A stretch of DNA of 64,000 nt from Sporosarcina obsidiansis (GCF_009651005.1 NZ_WHVW01000001.1:288611-352610); one strand, 5' to 3'. Shown: positions 44,164 through 53,442, counted from the first letter of the stretch. Translations and numbers: made by a program. The notes: a model not told the origin generated them from the sequence alone.

Positions 44164-45591
44164 ATGCTAACATTTTTATCATCCATCGTCTTACTGATTG
44201 TAGGATATCTTGTCTACTCAAAAGTTGTTGAACGCGTATTTGTTATAGACGATTCACGAAAAACACCTGCTTATACGCAAGGAGATGGAATGGATTATGT
44301 ACCGATGAGCTGGTGGAAAGGTTGGCTCATCCAACTATTAAATATTGCAGGACTAGGCCCTATTTTTGGTGCAATTGCAGGCGCTTTGTATGGTCCTGTG
44401 GCATTTATCTGGATCGTTTTTGGTAGTATTTTTGCAGGTGCTGTTCATGACTATTTTTCGGGAATGCTTTCTTTGAAACATGGAGGAGCACAGTTTCCAA
44501 AAATAGTAGGAGAATATTTGGGAGATATTGCCCGTCGTTTTATCAATATCATTTCTATTGTGCTAATGATACTCGTAGCCGCGGCTTTCACTGCAGGACC
44601 AGCACAACTGATCTCGTCTATCACTCCGCTTACATTTACGGTTTCCCTTATCTTAATATTTGGATATTTTGTATTAGCGGCTATATTACCGATTAATAAA
44701 ATTATCGGCCGTCTCTATCCATTATTCGGTATCGTTTTAATCATTATGGCTGGCGGAATAGGAGTCGCTTTATTGTTTGGACCTGAGAAAATACCTAATT
44801 TAACGTTACAGAATTTGCATCCAGGAGAATTACCGATTTGGCCGCTCTTAATGGTTACCATTTCATGTGGAGCCATATCAGGATTTCATTGCACACAAAG
44901 TCCAATCGTGTCTAGAACGATGAAAAAAGAGTCAGAAGGTCGTAAAGTATTTTATGGTGCGATGATCGCAGAAGGCGTAATTGCAATGGTATGGGCTGCT
45001 GCAGGTATGACCTTCTTTGGTAGTACAGCAGGGTTACAAGAGGCCCTAGCAGCAGGGGGGCCAGCAGGAGCGGTGAATGAAATTTCAAGTTCTTTGCTAG
45101 GTTCCTTCGGTGGACTGCTCGCAATTTTAGGTGTGATTATTTTACCGATCACTACCGGAGATACTGCACTTCGTTCTGCACGAATGATCTTCACTGAGGC
45201 GGCATCTAAGTGGATAAACCCCGATAAACGTTGGGTCGTATTGGGTTCTACGCTACTATTGGGAGTGCCGATGTTCTATTTATCAACGATTGACTACTCT
45301 TTCTTATGGCGCTATGTAGGCGGAACGAATCAGCTAGTTGCAGCTGTCATGCTTTGGACAGCGACCTCATTTTTATTAAGAGAGAATAAAGCTCATTGGA
45401 TTGCAGGGATACCTGCGTTATTTATGACAGCAGTTGTCGTAACCTACTGGATGTATGCACCGGAAGGTTTACACTTGAGCTACGGACTATCGGTAGGAAC
45501 TGGTATTACAGTTTCTATAGCAATCGGTGCATTTTACGGGTTTAAAGTGATTCAAGCCAAACAGCAACGTACTGTGGTGGATATAGGATGA
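44164..45591 (+). CDS. cstA: CstA-family carbon starvation carrier, short form
   Basis: A 475-aa membrane protein with about thirteen helices. The CstA core is seen in DYVPMSWWKGWLIQLLNIAG, GPIFGAIAGALYGPVAFIWI, GAVHDYFSGMLSLKHGG and TISCGAISGFHCTQSPIVSR. It is shorter than E. coli CstA (about 700 aa) because the C-terminal part is reduced. CstA proteins import peptides or pyruvate. ATG 44164 has AAGGGG upstream. A terminator in a repeated hairpin follows at once. Confidence 0.87.
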   Translation: MLTFLSSIVLLIVGYLVYSKVVERVFVIDDSRKTPAYTQGDGMDYVPMSWWKGWLIQLLNIAGLGPIFGAIAGALYGPVAFIWIVFGSIFAGAVHDYFSGMLSLKHGGAQFPKIVGEYLGDIARRFINIISIVLMILVAAAFTAGPAQLISSITPLTFTVSLILIFGYFVLAAILPINKIIGRLYPLFGIVLIIMAGGIGVALLFGPEKIPNLTLQNLHPGELPIWPLLMVTISCGAISGFHCTQSPIVSRTMKKESEGRKVFYGAMIAEGVIAMVWAAAGMTFFGSTAGLQEALAAGGPAGAVNEISSSLLGSFGGLLAILGVIILPITTGDTALRSARMIFTEAASKWINPDKRWVVLGSTLLLGVPMFYLSTIDYSFLWRYVGGTNQLVAAVMLWTATSFLLRENKAHWIAGIPALFMTAVVVTYWMYAPEGLHLSYGLSVGTGITVSIAIGAFYGFKVIQAKQQRTVVDIG

Positions 45592-45594
45592 AAA

Positions 45595-45641
45595 GAAAGG
45601 CTCTCAGATTTACTCTGAGAGCCTTTCAGACTGTAGACAAA
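45595..45641 (+). terminator. Terminator hairpin of cstA, left arm of an inverted pair
   Basis: GAAAGGCTCTCAGA pairs with TCTGAGAGCCTTTC (45595-45627). The hairpin plus the following CTGTAGACAAA recurs, inverted, at 45925-45971. It ends the cstA message. Confidence 0.8.
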
Positions 45642-45664
45642 GGAAAAGATAGAGGGAAAGGTAC

Positions 45665-45800
45665 CCGTTTGATCTACGTTCCAGGCGGACGCTTTCCGGA
45701 GGGCGTGGCTTGAGCCTCCTCGTCCGCTTCGCTTCCTGCGGGGTCTCAAGTCTCACGCTGATCCTCCCGGAGTCGCCGCCTTCCACTACGATCAACTAGC
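45665..45800. repeat. Bacillales-type intergenic hairpin repeat
   Basis: GC-rich unit containing GGCGGACGCTTTCCGG, TGAGCCTCCTCGTCCGCTTC, CTGCGGGGTCTCAAG, CACGCTGATC and GGAGTCGCCGCC. Its ends pair to make a long imperfect stem. Near-identical intergenic units are widespread in Bacillaceae and Planococcaceae genomes (from general knowledge). Minus-strand ORFs read through it are artefacts. Confidence 0.8.
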
Positions 45801-45924
45801 GTAATTCTTTGGTTTTTAGCGGATCGACCATTTCTAGTTCGTAATAGAGAGTATTGTTACCTTTTGAGAATTGTTAGAGACTAATACCAATGAAAAAGTT
45901 AAAGTTAATAACCTTTTATTGGGG

Positions 45925-45971
45925 TTTGTCTACAAGCTGAAAGGCTCTCAGATATATTCTGAGAGCCTTTC
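45925..45971 (-). terminator. Terminator hairpin of the citM-like gene, right arm of the inverted pair
   Basis: An inverted near-copy of 45595-45641: TTTGTCTACA, then GAAAGGCTCTCAGA pairing with TCTGAGAGCCTTTC. It lies 13 bases past the stop of the minus-strand citrate carrier. Confidence 0.8.
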
Positions 45972-45983
45972 CCACGTATTGAA

Positions 45984-47318
45984 TCAAATTGTAATAACTC
46001 CTAAAGCTATAGTGATGATAAACAAGACGATACTAAAACCCCACATAATCATGAAGGAATAACGAATGTGTTTACCCATTTCAAGACCTGCTAAACCTAA
46101 TGCCAACCATAGTGCGGGGGAGAATGGACTGACAAATGTTCCAATAATGTTTCCAACGATCAACGCATAAGCAGCGGATATGGAAGATACACCAAACCCT
46201 GTAACGACTTGCTCTACGATTGGTAATAAAGCGAAGTAATAGGCATCTGTACTTAGTAATAAATCAAAAGGGACACCGAAGAATCCAATAATGATGTGCA
46301 GATAAGGTACAATAAATGCAGGGAGGACTTTTACCAAATCAGTCGCAATGGAATCCAGCATATTGGTTCCATTTAAGATGCCTAAAAACGAACCCGCTGC
46401 TAAGATGATAGCCGCCATAAGCAATGCATTTGGCGCATGATCTTTTATACGTTCCATCTGTTCGTTCACCGTGCGGTAATTCAATGGAAGCGCAACGCTA
46501 AATCCAACCATGAAGATAAATCCTGCCGGAACGATCCCCCATACGAGTAAACCAATAACGCTTAATGCGATTAGTACGTTAAGCCAAAGTAGCTTCGGAC
46601 GTCGTAGAGAAGCTGCTTTTTTGGAGGAATCATCGTTGGCGGTGTCTGTCAAAGGTGCTTTCTCTTCGACATCCTCTTTTTCAAAATCATTCGTTCCTTT
46701 TTTAGCAATCAAACGTTTCTCCCGCATTCCGAGAACGAAAGCCATACCAATTAACAACAATAAACCAATCACTTGAATTTTTATCAATGGACGCCATAAT
46801 TCCGTAACGTCGACACCTAATACCGCAGCAGCACGGCCAAGAGGACCTCCCCAAGGTACCATGTTGACGATACTCGCTGAAGTACCTACGAGTAATAACA
46901 GTAAATAAGGATTCATCTTCAGACGCTTATAAAGCGGCAACAAAGCTGGAATAGTAATTAAAAATGTAGAGGCGCCTGAACCATCTAATTGCGCAATTGC
47001 TGCAATGACAACAGTTGCCATCGCCACCGCAATGACATTACCTCGTGAAATAGTAATCATCGTATTGATGAGTGGATCAAAAACTCCTGCATCTTGCATA
47101 ATTCCAAAAAACAGAATCGCGAAGATGAACATAATGACAACGCTGATGACAGAATCAATCCCGCTACTGAAAAACTCTCCAATTTCTTTAAAGTTAAATC
47201 CGGCAAAAAAGGCGCCGAAGATTGGTACAATGACCAGGCCTACAATCGGCGTGATTCGACCGCTGATAAGAAGAGCGACAATGACAAAAATGGTTAGTAA
47301 TCCAATCATGCTTAACAT
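45984..47318 (-). CDS. citM: CitMHS-family metal-citrate:proton symporter
   Basis: A 444-aa carrier with about twelve helices of the CitMHS family: GRITPIVGLVIVPIFGAFFAG, AQLDGSGASTFLITIPALLP, VNMVPWGGPLGRAAAVLG and GTFVSPFSPALWLALGLA. A charged central loop near residues 205-245 is typical. ATG 47318 has GGAGGAG upstream. It would import citrate complexed with magnesium or another divalent ion. CitST-like genes lie next to it, as in Bacillus subtilis, and a cre site precedes it. Confidence 0.9.
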   Translation of the reverse strand: MLSMIGLLTIFVIVALLISGRITPIVGLVIVPIFGAFFAGFNFKEIGEFFSSGIDSVISVVIMFIFAILFFGIMQDAGVFDPLINTMITISRGNVIAVAMATVVIAAIAQLDGSGASTFLITIPALLPLYKRLKMNPYLLLLLVGTSASIVNMVPWGGPLGRAAAVLGVDVTELWRPLIKIQVIGLLLLIGMAFVLGMREKRLIAKKGTNDFEKEDVEEKAPLTDTANDDSSKKAASLRRPKLLWLNVLIALSVIGLLVWGIVPAGFIFMVGFSVALPLNYRTVNEQMERIKDHAPNALLMAAIILAAGSFLGILNGTNMLDSIATDLVKVLPAFIVPYLHIIIGFFGVPFDLLLSTDAYYFALLPIVEQVVTGFGVSSISAAYALIVGNIIGTFVSPFSPALWLALGLAGLEMGKHIRYSFMIMWGFSIVLFIITIALGVITI

Positions 47319-47357
47319 AGATATTTCTCCTCCAATGAACAAGTTTATAAAAGAATA

Positions 47358-47373
47358 ATGTAAGCGGATACAA
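47358..47373. promoter_or_regulatory. cre site (CcpA) upstream of the citrate carrier
   Basis: ATGTAAGCGGATACAA matches WTGNAANCGNWNNCWW at all fixed positions. It lies 40 bases before the citM-like start, between gene and likely promoter. B. subtilis citM is known to be under CcpA control. Confidence 0.72.
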
Positions 47374-47403
47374 ACTAGGTATCCGAAAATTCTTTCTTTA
47401 ATT

Positions 47404-47495
47404 GTTCATAATGTAACACGGAGAAAAGTCGGTAAAAAGCATATGGAAATAAGAAGAATAAAGTTTATTTTACGCATTTTGTTCATTATGTTCAC
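47404..47495. promoter_or_regulatory. Paired GTTCATWATGT motifs, possible CitT-like binding sites
   Basis: GTTCATAATGT at 47404 and GTTCATTATGT at 47481 are 77 bases apart in the gap between the regulator and carrier genes. The response regulator 47508-48209 is the likely binder, but the motif is not proven. Confidence 0.35.
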
Positions 47496-47507
47496 GACTG
47501 CTAAATA

Positions 47508-48209
47508 TTACATTTTAACGTATGTACGTTCAGGTCTTCCAACGTCACCGTAATGAAGCATAGCTCTAGCCTTCTCTACAGATACAAGATATTCAAGATA
47601 GCGTCTAGCAGTCGAGCGACTGACCCCAGCGGCTTCACCTGTATCCATGGCAGTCATCCCTTCTGTGGAGCTGTGATTAAGAATCTCTTCTATACGTTCA
47701 AGCGTCAGTCGATCAATCCCTTTTGGTAAGCCGTCTGCAGAAATTGATGTGCCTGCACGCGATTCTCCACCAAATAACAAACGGTCGACATCCTCTTGAT
47801 TTATTTCTTTTTTTGAAGACAATAATATTTTTTGTGCACGATAGCGTGTAATTGTCTTGTTAAATCTATCAAAATCAATTGGTTTAATTAGGAAGTCGAA
47901 TACACCGCCTTGTAAAGCAGATTTGACTGTATCTGACTCTTTAGCAGCCGTCAAAAGAACGATATCAATGGTCGCATATTCTTTACGAATCTGCCAGAAT
48001 AAATCGAGCCCCGGACTATCCGGTATATAGACATCCAACAAAATCAAATCAGGCAATTGTTTTGTATGTTGCAAAAAATATAAGGTGTCTACTGATGAAT
48101 TTACCACTTTTATAACTTGGAATCCGGTGATGCTTTCAACAAGCCGTCGGTTGATTTCTGCCACACGAAAATCATCTTCTACAATTAATACTTGTAAAGT
48201 TCTTTCCAT
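47508..48209 (-). CDS. citT: Citrate response regulator, CitT/DcuR-like
   Basis: A 233-aa regulator: receiver domain with phospho-acceptor D59 (LILLDVYIPDSPG), acidic VEDD and the lysine in FLIKPIDF, then a linker and a C-terminal helix-turn-helix (GMTAMDTGEAAGVSRSTARR). This is the DctR/CitT layout of CitAB/DcuSR systems. ATG 48209 has GGAGGG 9 bases upstream. It follows the kinase gene by 16 bases and lies next to the citrate carrier it probably activates. Confidence 0.88.
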   Translation of the reverse strand: MERTLQVLIVEDDFRVAEINRRLVESITGFQVIKVVNSSVDTLYFLQHTKQLPDLILLDVYIPDSPGLDLFWQIRKEYATIDIVLLTAAKESDTVKSALQGGVFDFLIKPIDFDRFNKTITRYRAQKILLSSKKEINQEDVDRLLFGGESRAGTSISADGLPKGIDRLTLERIEEILNHSSTEGMTAMDTGEAAGVSRSTARRYLEYLVSVEKARAMLHYGDVGRPERTYVKM

Positions 48210-48225
48210 TGGAAAACGCCCTCCT

Positions 48226-49866
48226 TTAGTTGTGTTTAGGGAGTGAAACAACAAAGCAAGTGCCGCCTAATTCACTAGGCTCGGTGAAAAGTTGACCATT
48301 TGCTGCAGCAACAGCTTTCTGCGTTAATGCTAAACCAAACCCTCTACCAGATCCTTTCTTCGTGGAGAATCCTTCACAAAAAATATCCGTCAGAACAGAT
48401 TCTGGAAGCCCAGGACCTGCATCATCGATTTCAAACAGCAGATCTTGTCCAATATCAGTGAAAAATATAGATATTTCCCGGGAAATTGCTTGTTCATCAT
48501 AAACCGCGTCAAACGCATTGTCTAGCAAGTTTCCGACGGCAGTCAGCAATGCTTGTCGGCTACCATCGGATAAAATCGAATGCAGGCGACTACCTGATTG
48601 AATAGATACATTAATTTGCAATTCACTCGCTTGATTTAGTTTTCCTACTAGCAATCCACTTACATAAGGATCATGTACTTCATCAAGTAATGTATCCATC
48701 CATTCTTGTTGGATGTTAGTTTCATTTTGAATGAAATCGAGGACCTCTTCTTTTTTATTCAATCGTGTCAGACCCATGATCGTATACAGTTTATTGGAAA
48801 ACTCATGGGTTTGTGAGCGTAGAGCATTCGCGTATTGTTGAATGTTTGTTAGTTTCTTCGTTAAGTTCTCTATTTCCGTTTTGTTACGAAATGTCGAGAC
48901 AGCACCTAATAATTGATTTTCGTAATAGATTGGTACACTATTGACATAAACGCTGTGAGTACCGAATGATTTCTCTTGATCAAATACAGATTGTCCATTC
49001 TTTAAAACATAGGGTAAATCGGAATTGGGAAAACTATGATGAATCGATTTGCCGATCCAAGAGTTTGTTTGTTGGTCATCGCCTGTTAACAGTTTCAGTG
49101 CAGCAGAGTTGATCATCGTGATTTGTCCGTGAACATTAACTGCCACGATTCCTTCATGGATGGAGTGAAGGATGGTTTCTTTTTGAAATAACAAATGGGA
49201 AATTTCTTCTGGCTCTAATCCGAATAAAACTTTCTTAATATAGTTTGCGATTAGCACAGCACCCATAATGGCTGCAGCACTGATTCCTAAAAGCGCGAAC
49301 CAGATTTCTTTACTGTAATCCCAAATAACAGATTCAATAGATTCCGCTAAAAATCCTACAGATACCACACCAACAATTTTGTTGTTTGAGTAAATAGGAA
49401 CTTTTGCACGCAAAGAATTGCCCAATGATCCTTTAGATTTTGATATATAAGATTCTCCCCATAATAGAGCACGCTCATTGTCCTCACCGACCATTTTTTT
49501 ACCGATACGATCAGGATTAGGATGGGCATATCGAATTTCTTGTTGATTTCCCACAACGATAAACTCCGCATCTGTTTGTTTCTGGATTTGATGAACAATG
49601 GGTTGAATAATAGAGGAAGGATCGTCTGCATGAAATGCTGCACGAATCTCGGGAACTAATGATACACTTGTTGCAACGCTTAGGGCTCGTTCGCCGATTT
49701 GCGTTTCTAACGTATCTGTTACAAAAAAATCCATGAATCCGCCAATCAGCACAATAATGGCCACGACAAGTGCCCCAATTAGGCCAATCATTTTCATATG
49801 TAAATTAACAAGAGGCTTAGACTGTAAACTATGCCTGTTTAAATCCTCTTTTTGTATACGAATCAT
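48226..49866 (-). CDS. citS: Citrate-sensing histidine kinase, CitS/DcuS-like
   Basis: A 546-aa kinase. Helix 1 (about 26-48), an extracellular PDC/CitA-type sensor (about 50-180; VATSVSLVPEIRAAFHADDP, IPIYSNNKIVGVVSVGFLAE), helix 2 (about 184-208), a cytoplasmic PAS domain (about 225-330), the phospho-acceptor histidine in SQTHEFSNKLYTIMGL and an ATPase domain (DNAFDAVYDEQ, GPGLPE, GRGFGLALTQKAVAAANG). GGAGGT lies 6 bases before the ATG. It is cotranscribed with the CitT-like regulator. Citrate as ligand rests on the CitM-like neighbour. Confidence 0.88.
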   Translation of the reverse strand: MIRIQKEDLNRHSLQSKPLVNLHMKMIGLIGALVVAIIVLIGGFMDFFVTDTLETQIGERALSVATSVSLVPEIRAAFHADDPSSIIQPIVHQIQKQTDAEFIVVGNQQEIRYAHPNPDRIGKKMVGEDNERALLWGESYISKSKGSLGNSLRAKVPIYSNNKIVGVVSVGFLAESIESVIWDYSKEIWFALLGISAAAIMGAVLIANYIKKVLFGLEPEEISHLLFQKETILHSIHEGIVAVNVHGQITMINSAALKLLTGDDQQTNSWIGKSIHHSFPNSDLPYVLKNGQSVFDQEKSFGTHSVYVNSVPIYYENQLLGAVSTFRNKTEIENLTKKLTNIQQYANALRSQTHEFSNKLYTIMGLTRLNKKEEVLDFIQNETNIQQEWMDTLLDEVHDPYVSGLLVGKLNQASELQINVSIQSGSRLHSILSDGSRQALLTAVGNLLDNAFDAVYDEQAISREISIFFTDIGQDLLFEIDDAGPGLPESVLTDIFCEGFSTKKGSGRGFGLALTQKAVAAANGQLFTEPSELGGTCFVVSLPKHN

Positions 49867-49973
49867 GAACGGACCTCCGATGAACTAGAGTGATAGACTA
49901 AGCATAACATGAGGAATGGTCATTGCAGTTATGAAAATACAGAAATCTACTAATTATAATCCAACAACAAAAA

Positions 49974-50016
49974 AGACTGCTTAGAAAAGTCATCTAAAAT
50001 GACTTTTGAGCAGTCT
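49974..50016. terminator. Stem-loop in the gap between citS and the CuAO-N gene
   Basis: AGACTGCT and AAAAGTCAT pair with ATGACTTTT and AGCAGTCT, with A-rich and T-rich flanks. No gene ends next to it on either strand. The rest of 49867-50251 holds no supported gene. Confidence 0.6.
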
Positions 50017-50251
50017 CTTCTTACATCATAAAATTTTAGGAACCGATCGTAAGCCTGAACGAACCGCGCCAAACCTAATTCTTTAAGCAGAGCACATCCT
50101 GTTTGCCTATTTATTTAATGGTAAACTGTATTTTTACGGAGTTTATCAACTGCTGTCCGCCTTGGCTCGATAAATCTTTTCGAACGTGCAATGTTTATCG
50201 ACTACCAACTTTATATGGCTGTGCAGGTTGTACACTACTACAAAAAGAAAA

Positions 50252-50279
50252 GGCCCTAACTCAATTAAAGAGTTGGACC
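50252..50279 (-). terminator. Terminator of the CuAO-N gene
   Basis: On the minus strand GGTCCAACTC pairs with GAGTTAGGGCC around a 7-base loop, then TTTTCTTTTT. Confidence 0.75.
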
Positions 50280-50292
50280 CCATCCTTTTTGC

Positions 50293-51615
50293 TTATGCGC
50301 CTACCTTAGCTTCTTCTTCATCTACGCCTAATTCTTCCAAGTATTCCTCCATTGTGATGGCATTCTTGATCACGTCTGCAGGTACTTTAATTTCTTTTAC
50401 GCTATTATGGTTGCTGTATGTGCCTGAAATCACTTGAGTGATCGAAACCGTATCTTCATTGATTCCCATTGTCATTTTCGTCACACCTGACAGCTCAAGA
50501 GGGAATAACGTTTTCTTGTCGATTTTGGAAACAACAACGAATTCTTCGATATTGATATCCAATGCGTCAAGGATACTTTCTAAATCTTCAGTGCCTTCTT
50601 CTTCCTCGGTCACAGCTTCAGCGTCTTCTGTCACCTGTTCAGCTGCTACTTTTTGTTTCTCTTCAACTACAACATTCTCACCTGACTCACTAGGAAGTAG
50701 ACCAGGAAGCAGAGCCATTACGTCGTCCATCATTTCGCGGAATTGCTCATTTGTCAACGTTTGTGTCATGACATACTGATCTGCATATTCGTAAATATGG
50801 ATACCATCGATGAATTTTTTCGTAAGTTCTAGCTGTGCAAGTGGGTCAATTTGCTGCACAGACGTTTGGAATAATGAATCTGTCAATCCTTCATCCATTT
50901 TGATCCACTTATCGACCATGCTGTCGTACTGGAAGAAACCGTCTTTCGTCAAATATGCTTCAGATGTTTGATTGAAGTCTTCTCCATCCATGTTCATTGC
51001 AATTTTAGAATGAGTATAGAGGGCAAGTGGATCTTGAATAACATCCATCTTCATATCCATCACCATATCAATTTCTTCCTCAAGCTCAGACGACTTCATT
51101 TTCTGATCAATCGTCATTTCTGCAGAATAGCTGTTTAAGCCAGAGTTAAGTGTTTTCTCTAAGAATGCTTCAACATCGTTCACACGATTAGTTGTCACTT
51201 GTACAGATTTTTGATCTTCTGAAAGTGTTACATCAAAGCCTTCTAATGAAGATAAAAATGTACTAGAGATATAGTTTCCACCATTATTCAATGTTAGAGG
51301 AAACTGTGTGTCTGCTTTCTTTCCATTGACTAAAATCTTTTGAGCTCCTGCGTTAAAGTCAACTGTCAGATACGTATTTGTTGCAGTTACCACGCCTTTG
51401 TTTTTTGACACTGAATAGCCAGCTTCTTTGAAAACATTTTCGACTGGAATCAGCACTTCACCATGAGATAAAAATGGTTGCTCATAACCCGCTACTTCCA
51501 CACCATCTACTAGTAACTTCAAAGAATCATTACTAGCAGCTTGTGCATTGATGTTTGGGATAGCAAAAGCTAGTAATAAAGCTAAAGCAAACACCCATGA
51601 ACCAAACTTCTTCAA
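50293..51615 (-). CDS. Secreted protein with copper-amine-oxidase N-terminal domain and DUF6612-like region
   Basis: A 440-aa exported protein. Signal peptide 1-27 (ALALLLAFAIPNINAQA), then a Cu_amine_oxidN1-type domain (about 30-140; LKLLVDGVEVAGYEQPFLSH, GEVLIPVENVFKEAGYSVSK), a long region (about 150-430; LNSGLNSYSAEMTIDQKMKS, PLALYTHSKIAMNM) that resembles DUF6612, and an acidic stretch near residue 340. No oxidase site is present; the N-terminal domain is usually a cell-surface module. ATG with GGGGGT upstream. The role is not known. Confidence 0.8.
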   Translation of the reverse strand: MKKFGSWVFALALLLAFAIPNINAQAASNDSLKLLVDGVEVAGYEQPFLSHGEVLIPVENVFKEAGYSVSKNKGVVTATNTYLTVDFNAGAQKILVNGKKADTQFPLTLNNGGNYISSTFLSSLEGFDVTLSEDQKSVQVTTNRVNDVEAFLEKTLNSGLNSYSAEMTIDQKMKSSELEEEIDMVMDMKMDVIQDPLALYTHSKIAMNMDGEDFNQTSEAYLTKDGFFQYDSMVDKWIKMDEGLTDSLFQTSVQQIDPLAQLELTKKFIDGIHIYEYADQYVMTQTLTNEQFREMMDDVMALLPGLLPSESGENVVVEEKQKVAAEQVTEDAEAVTEEEEGTEDLESILDALDINIEEFVVVSKIDKKTLFPLELSGVTKMTMGINEDTVSITQVISGTYSNHNSVKEIKVPADVIKNAITMEEYLEELGVDEEEAKVGA

Positions 51616-51724
51616 TTACAAAACCCCCGTTTCATTTTGGAAAACCCTACCTACGTTATTCGTAGGTATACCAATTTATACGAATAGTTCCTGAAATGGT
51701 TTCAAATAAACGAAAGTTTTTTAA

Positions 51725-52681
51725 TTATTTTTATCAATCTTCTCAAATTCTAGCGATAAGCCGATTATCATCAAGTTTTCGCACGTAACTGCAATTGATA
51801 GTGTTAAGGGGAAAGCAGCTGATCGTTTTGCGGAACTCGTTGCGGAAAAGACTGATGGAAAAGCGAAAGTAGAAGTGTATCCATCTTCACAATTATATGG
51901 AGATGCGGATGAATTAGATGCACTTGTATCAGGTAACGTTCATATGATCGCACCATCTGTTACGAAAATGGTGAAATTGGATCCGCGTTGGCAGTATGTG
52001 GATATGCCATTCTTGTTTGAAGATCAAGATCACGCTCGTAAATTTTTTGAGAGTGATGTAGCACAAACTATCTTGAATAGTGATCAATTGGCAAATAACG
52101 ATATTATGGGATTAGCGTTCTGGGAGAACGGGTTCAAACATTTTTCAGATAGTAAACAACCTTTGAAAACGCCTGAAGACTTCAAAGGATTAAAGTTCCG
52201 TGCACAAGCAGGTAAAGTACTTGAATCACAATTCAATGCGTTAAATGCAGGAAGTGCAACAATTTCATTTGGTGAAACTTACGCAGCTCTACAACAAGGA
52301 ACTGTGGATGGACAAGAAAACACATTCAATAACTTCGATACACAAAAGTACCAAGAAGTTCAGAAGTATTTAACAGTAAGTGAACATGGTCGTTTGGACT
52401 ATGCAATTTTCGTTAACAAATCATTCTGGGAAGGCATGCCTGAAGAGATCCGTACACAAGTCGAGGAAGCTTTGAAAGAAGCGACTGAACTAGAGTGGCA
52501 GTTGGCAGCTGACGAGAATGCAGCAAGCTTTGAAAATATCAAGAATTCAGGAAAAGTTGAAGTCACTGAATTGACTCCGGAAGAACGCCAAAAATTCGTT
52601 GACGCTCTTCAGCCGGTATACGATGAGTTCTCTGATGATATTACACCTGAATTACTTGATGGAATCCGTGGCTTAAAATAA
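51725..52681 (+). pseudogene. dctP: TRAP transporter solute receptor (DctP) gene missing its 5' end
   Basis: The frame is open from 51725 and reads as DctP from about 51764 (KFSHVTAIDSVKGKAADRFA, EVYPSSQLYGDADELDAL) to a normal C-terminus at 52681, with the family motifs LKFRAQAGKVLESQFNAL and GTVDGQENTFNNF. There is no signal peptide, no ATG/GTG/TTG with a ribosome site and no promoter at its start. The first possible start, GTG 51875, would remove the first fold strands. About 40 N-terminal residues are missing. The break is near 51725-51755, beside the divergent CuAO-N promoter, which suggests a deletion that joined the two. The truncated receptor could not be exported. Confidence 0.75.
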
Positions 52682-52704
52682 AAAGTATTTGTTATCTAAG
52701 TGGG

Positions 52705-52775
52705 AAAGCGGAGATCATAATGCCTGTTTGCGCAGGCGCATAGATGCCGATCTGATTACCGGATCGGCATTTCGC
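52705..52775 (+). terminator. Two hairpins between dctP and dctQ
   Basis: A GC-rich stem near 52721-52741 (TGCCTG/CAGGC) and ATGCCGATC (52744-52752) with GATCGGCAT (52762-52770). Only TTTCG follows, so it may stabilise or attenuate rather than end the message. The rest of 52776-52944 holds no supported gene. Confidence 0.5.
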
Positions 52776-52944
52776 TGTTTATTTGAATTATGCCAAAGTG
52801 TAATTGATCGACTGGCATAGTGCGCTACTTGTCGTCTTTTGAGCTACTCTTCTACTGATTGGCAAGAGACGATCTTGAGTGAAAAGCTGAAGTTGGAAGG
52901 ACGACCAGTACTGCACTTGCAGACGAAGAAGGGGTGCGAAATAT

Positions 52945-53442
52945 TTGAAAACATTACAAAAGGTTTGGAGAGCGGTAGAGGAAATCTCGGCAGGGACATT
53001 TTTCTTTGGCGGAATTACACTTATCTTCTATGGCGTGATCATGCGATACGGCTTTAACTCTCCTAAAGCATGGGTAGAAGAAGTAGTTAGATACGTCATT
53101 ATTTGGGGTGTATTTTTGGGGTTTGCAATTGCGTTACGACATAATCAACATATTCAAGTGGATATCCTCTATGATAAGTTGCCTGCTAAAATGAAGAAGT
53201 TTGTTGATCTCTTTTCAACGATTGTCAGCATCTTTTTCTGTCTAGCTTACACGTATTATGGCTATGTGCTTGTAGAAGCTCGATATCATTCGGGAATGGT
53301 ATCGCTAGACGTTGGAATACCTATGTGGATTGTGTACTTAATCTTGCCTATTTCAGGTGTATTATTTTCATTGCGTTTTATCGAGAGACTTGTTCAATTG
53401 GTGCGCGGAAAGGATGTAAAATATGATAATCCTCTTACTTAG
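52945..53442 (+). CDS. dctQ: TRAP transporter small permease (DctQ)
   Basis: A 165-aa protein with four helices and the DctQ pattern (EISAGTFFFGGITLIFYGVI, WVEEVVRYVIIWGVFLGFAI, and LRHNQHIQVDILYDKLPAKM). TTG start with AAGGGGTG upstream. It overlaps dctM by 20 bases. It pairs with DctM as the membrane part of a sodium- or proton-driven TRAP transporter for organic acids. Confidence 0.9.
   Translation: MKTLQKVWRAVEEISAGTFFFGGITLIFYGVIMRYGFNSPKAWVEEVVRYVIIWGVFLGFAIALRHNQHIQVDILYDKLPAKMKKFVDLFSTIVSIFFCLAYTYYGYVLVEARYHSGMVSLDVGIPMWIVYLILPISGVLFSLRFIERLVQLVRGKDVKYDNPLT

Noticed and set aside
45552-45795. Minus-strand ORFs of 61-65 aa
   Set aside because: They read through a terminator hairpin and the GC-rich Bacillales intergenic repeat; no ribosome site.
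50438-50779. 113-aa serine-rich ORF on the plus strand
   Set aside because: Antisense shadow of the acidic region of the secreted CuAO-N protein.
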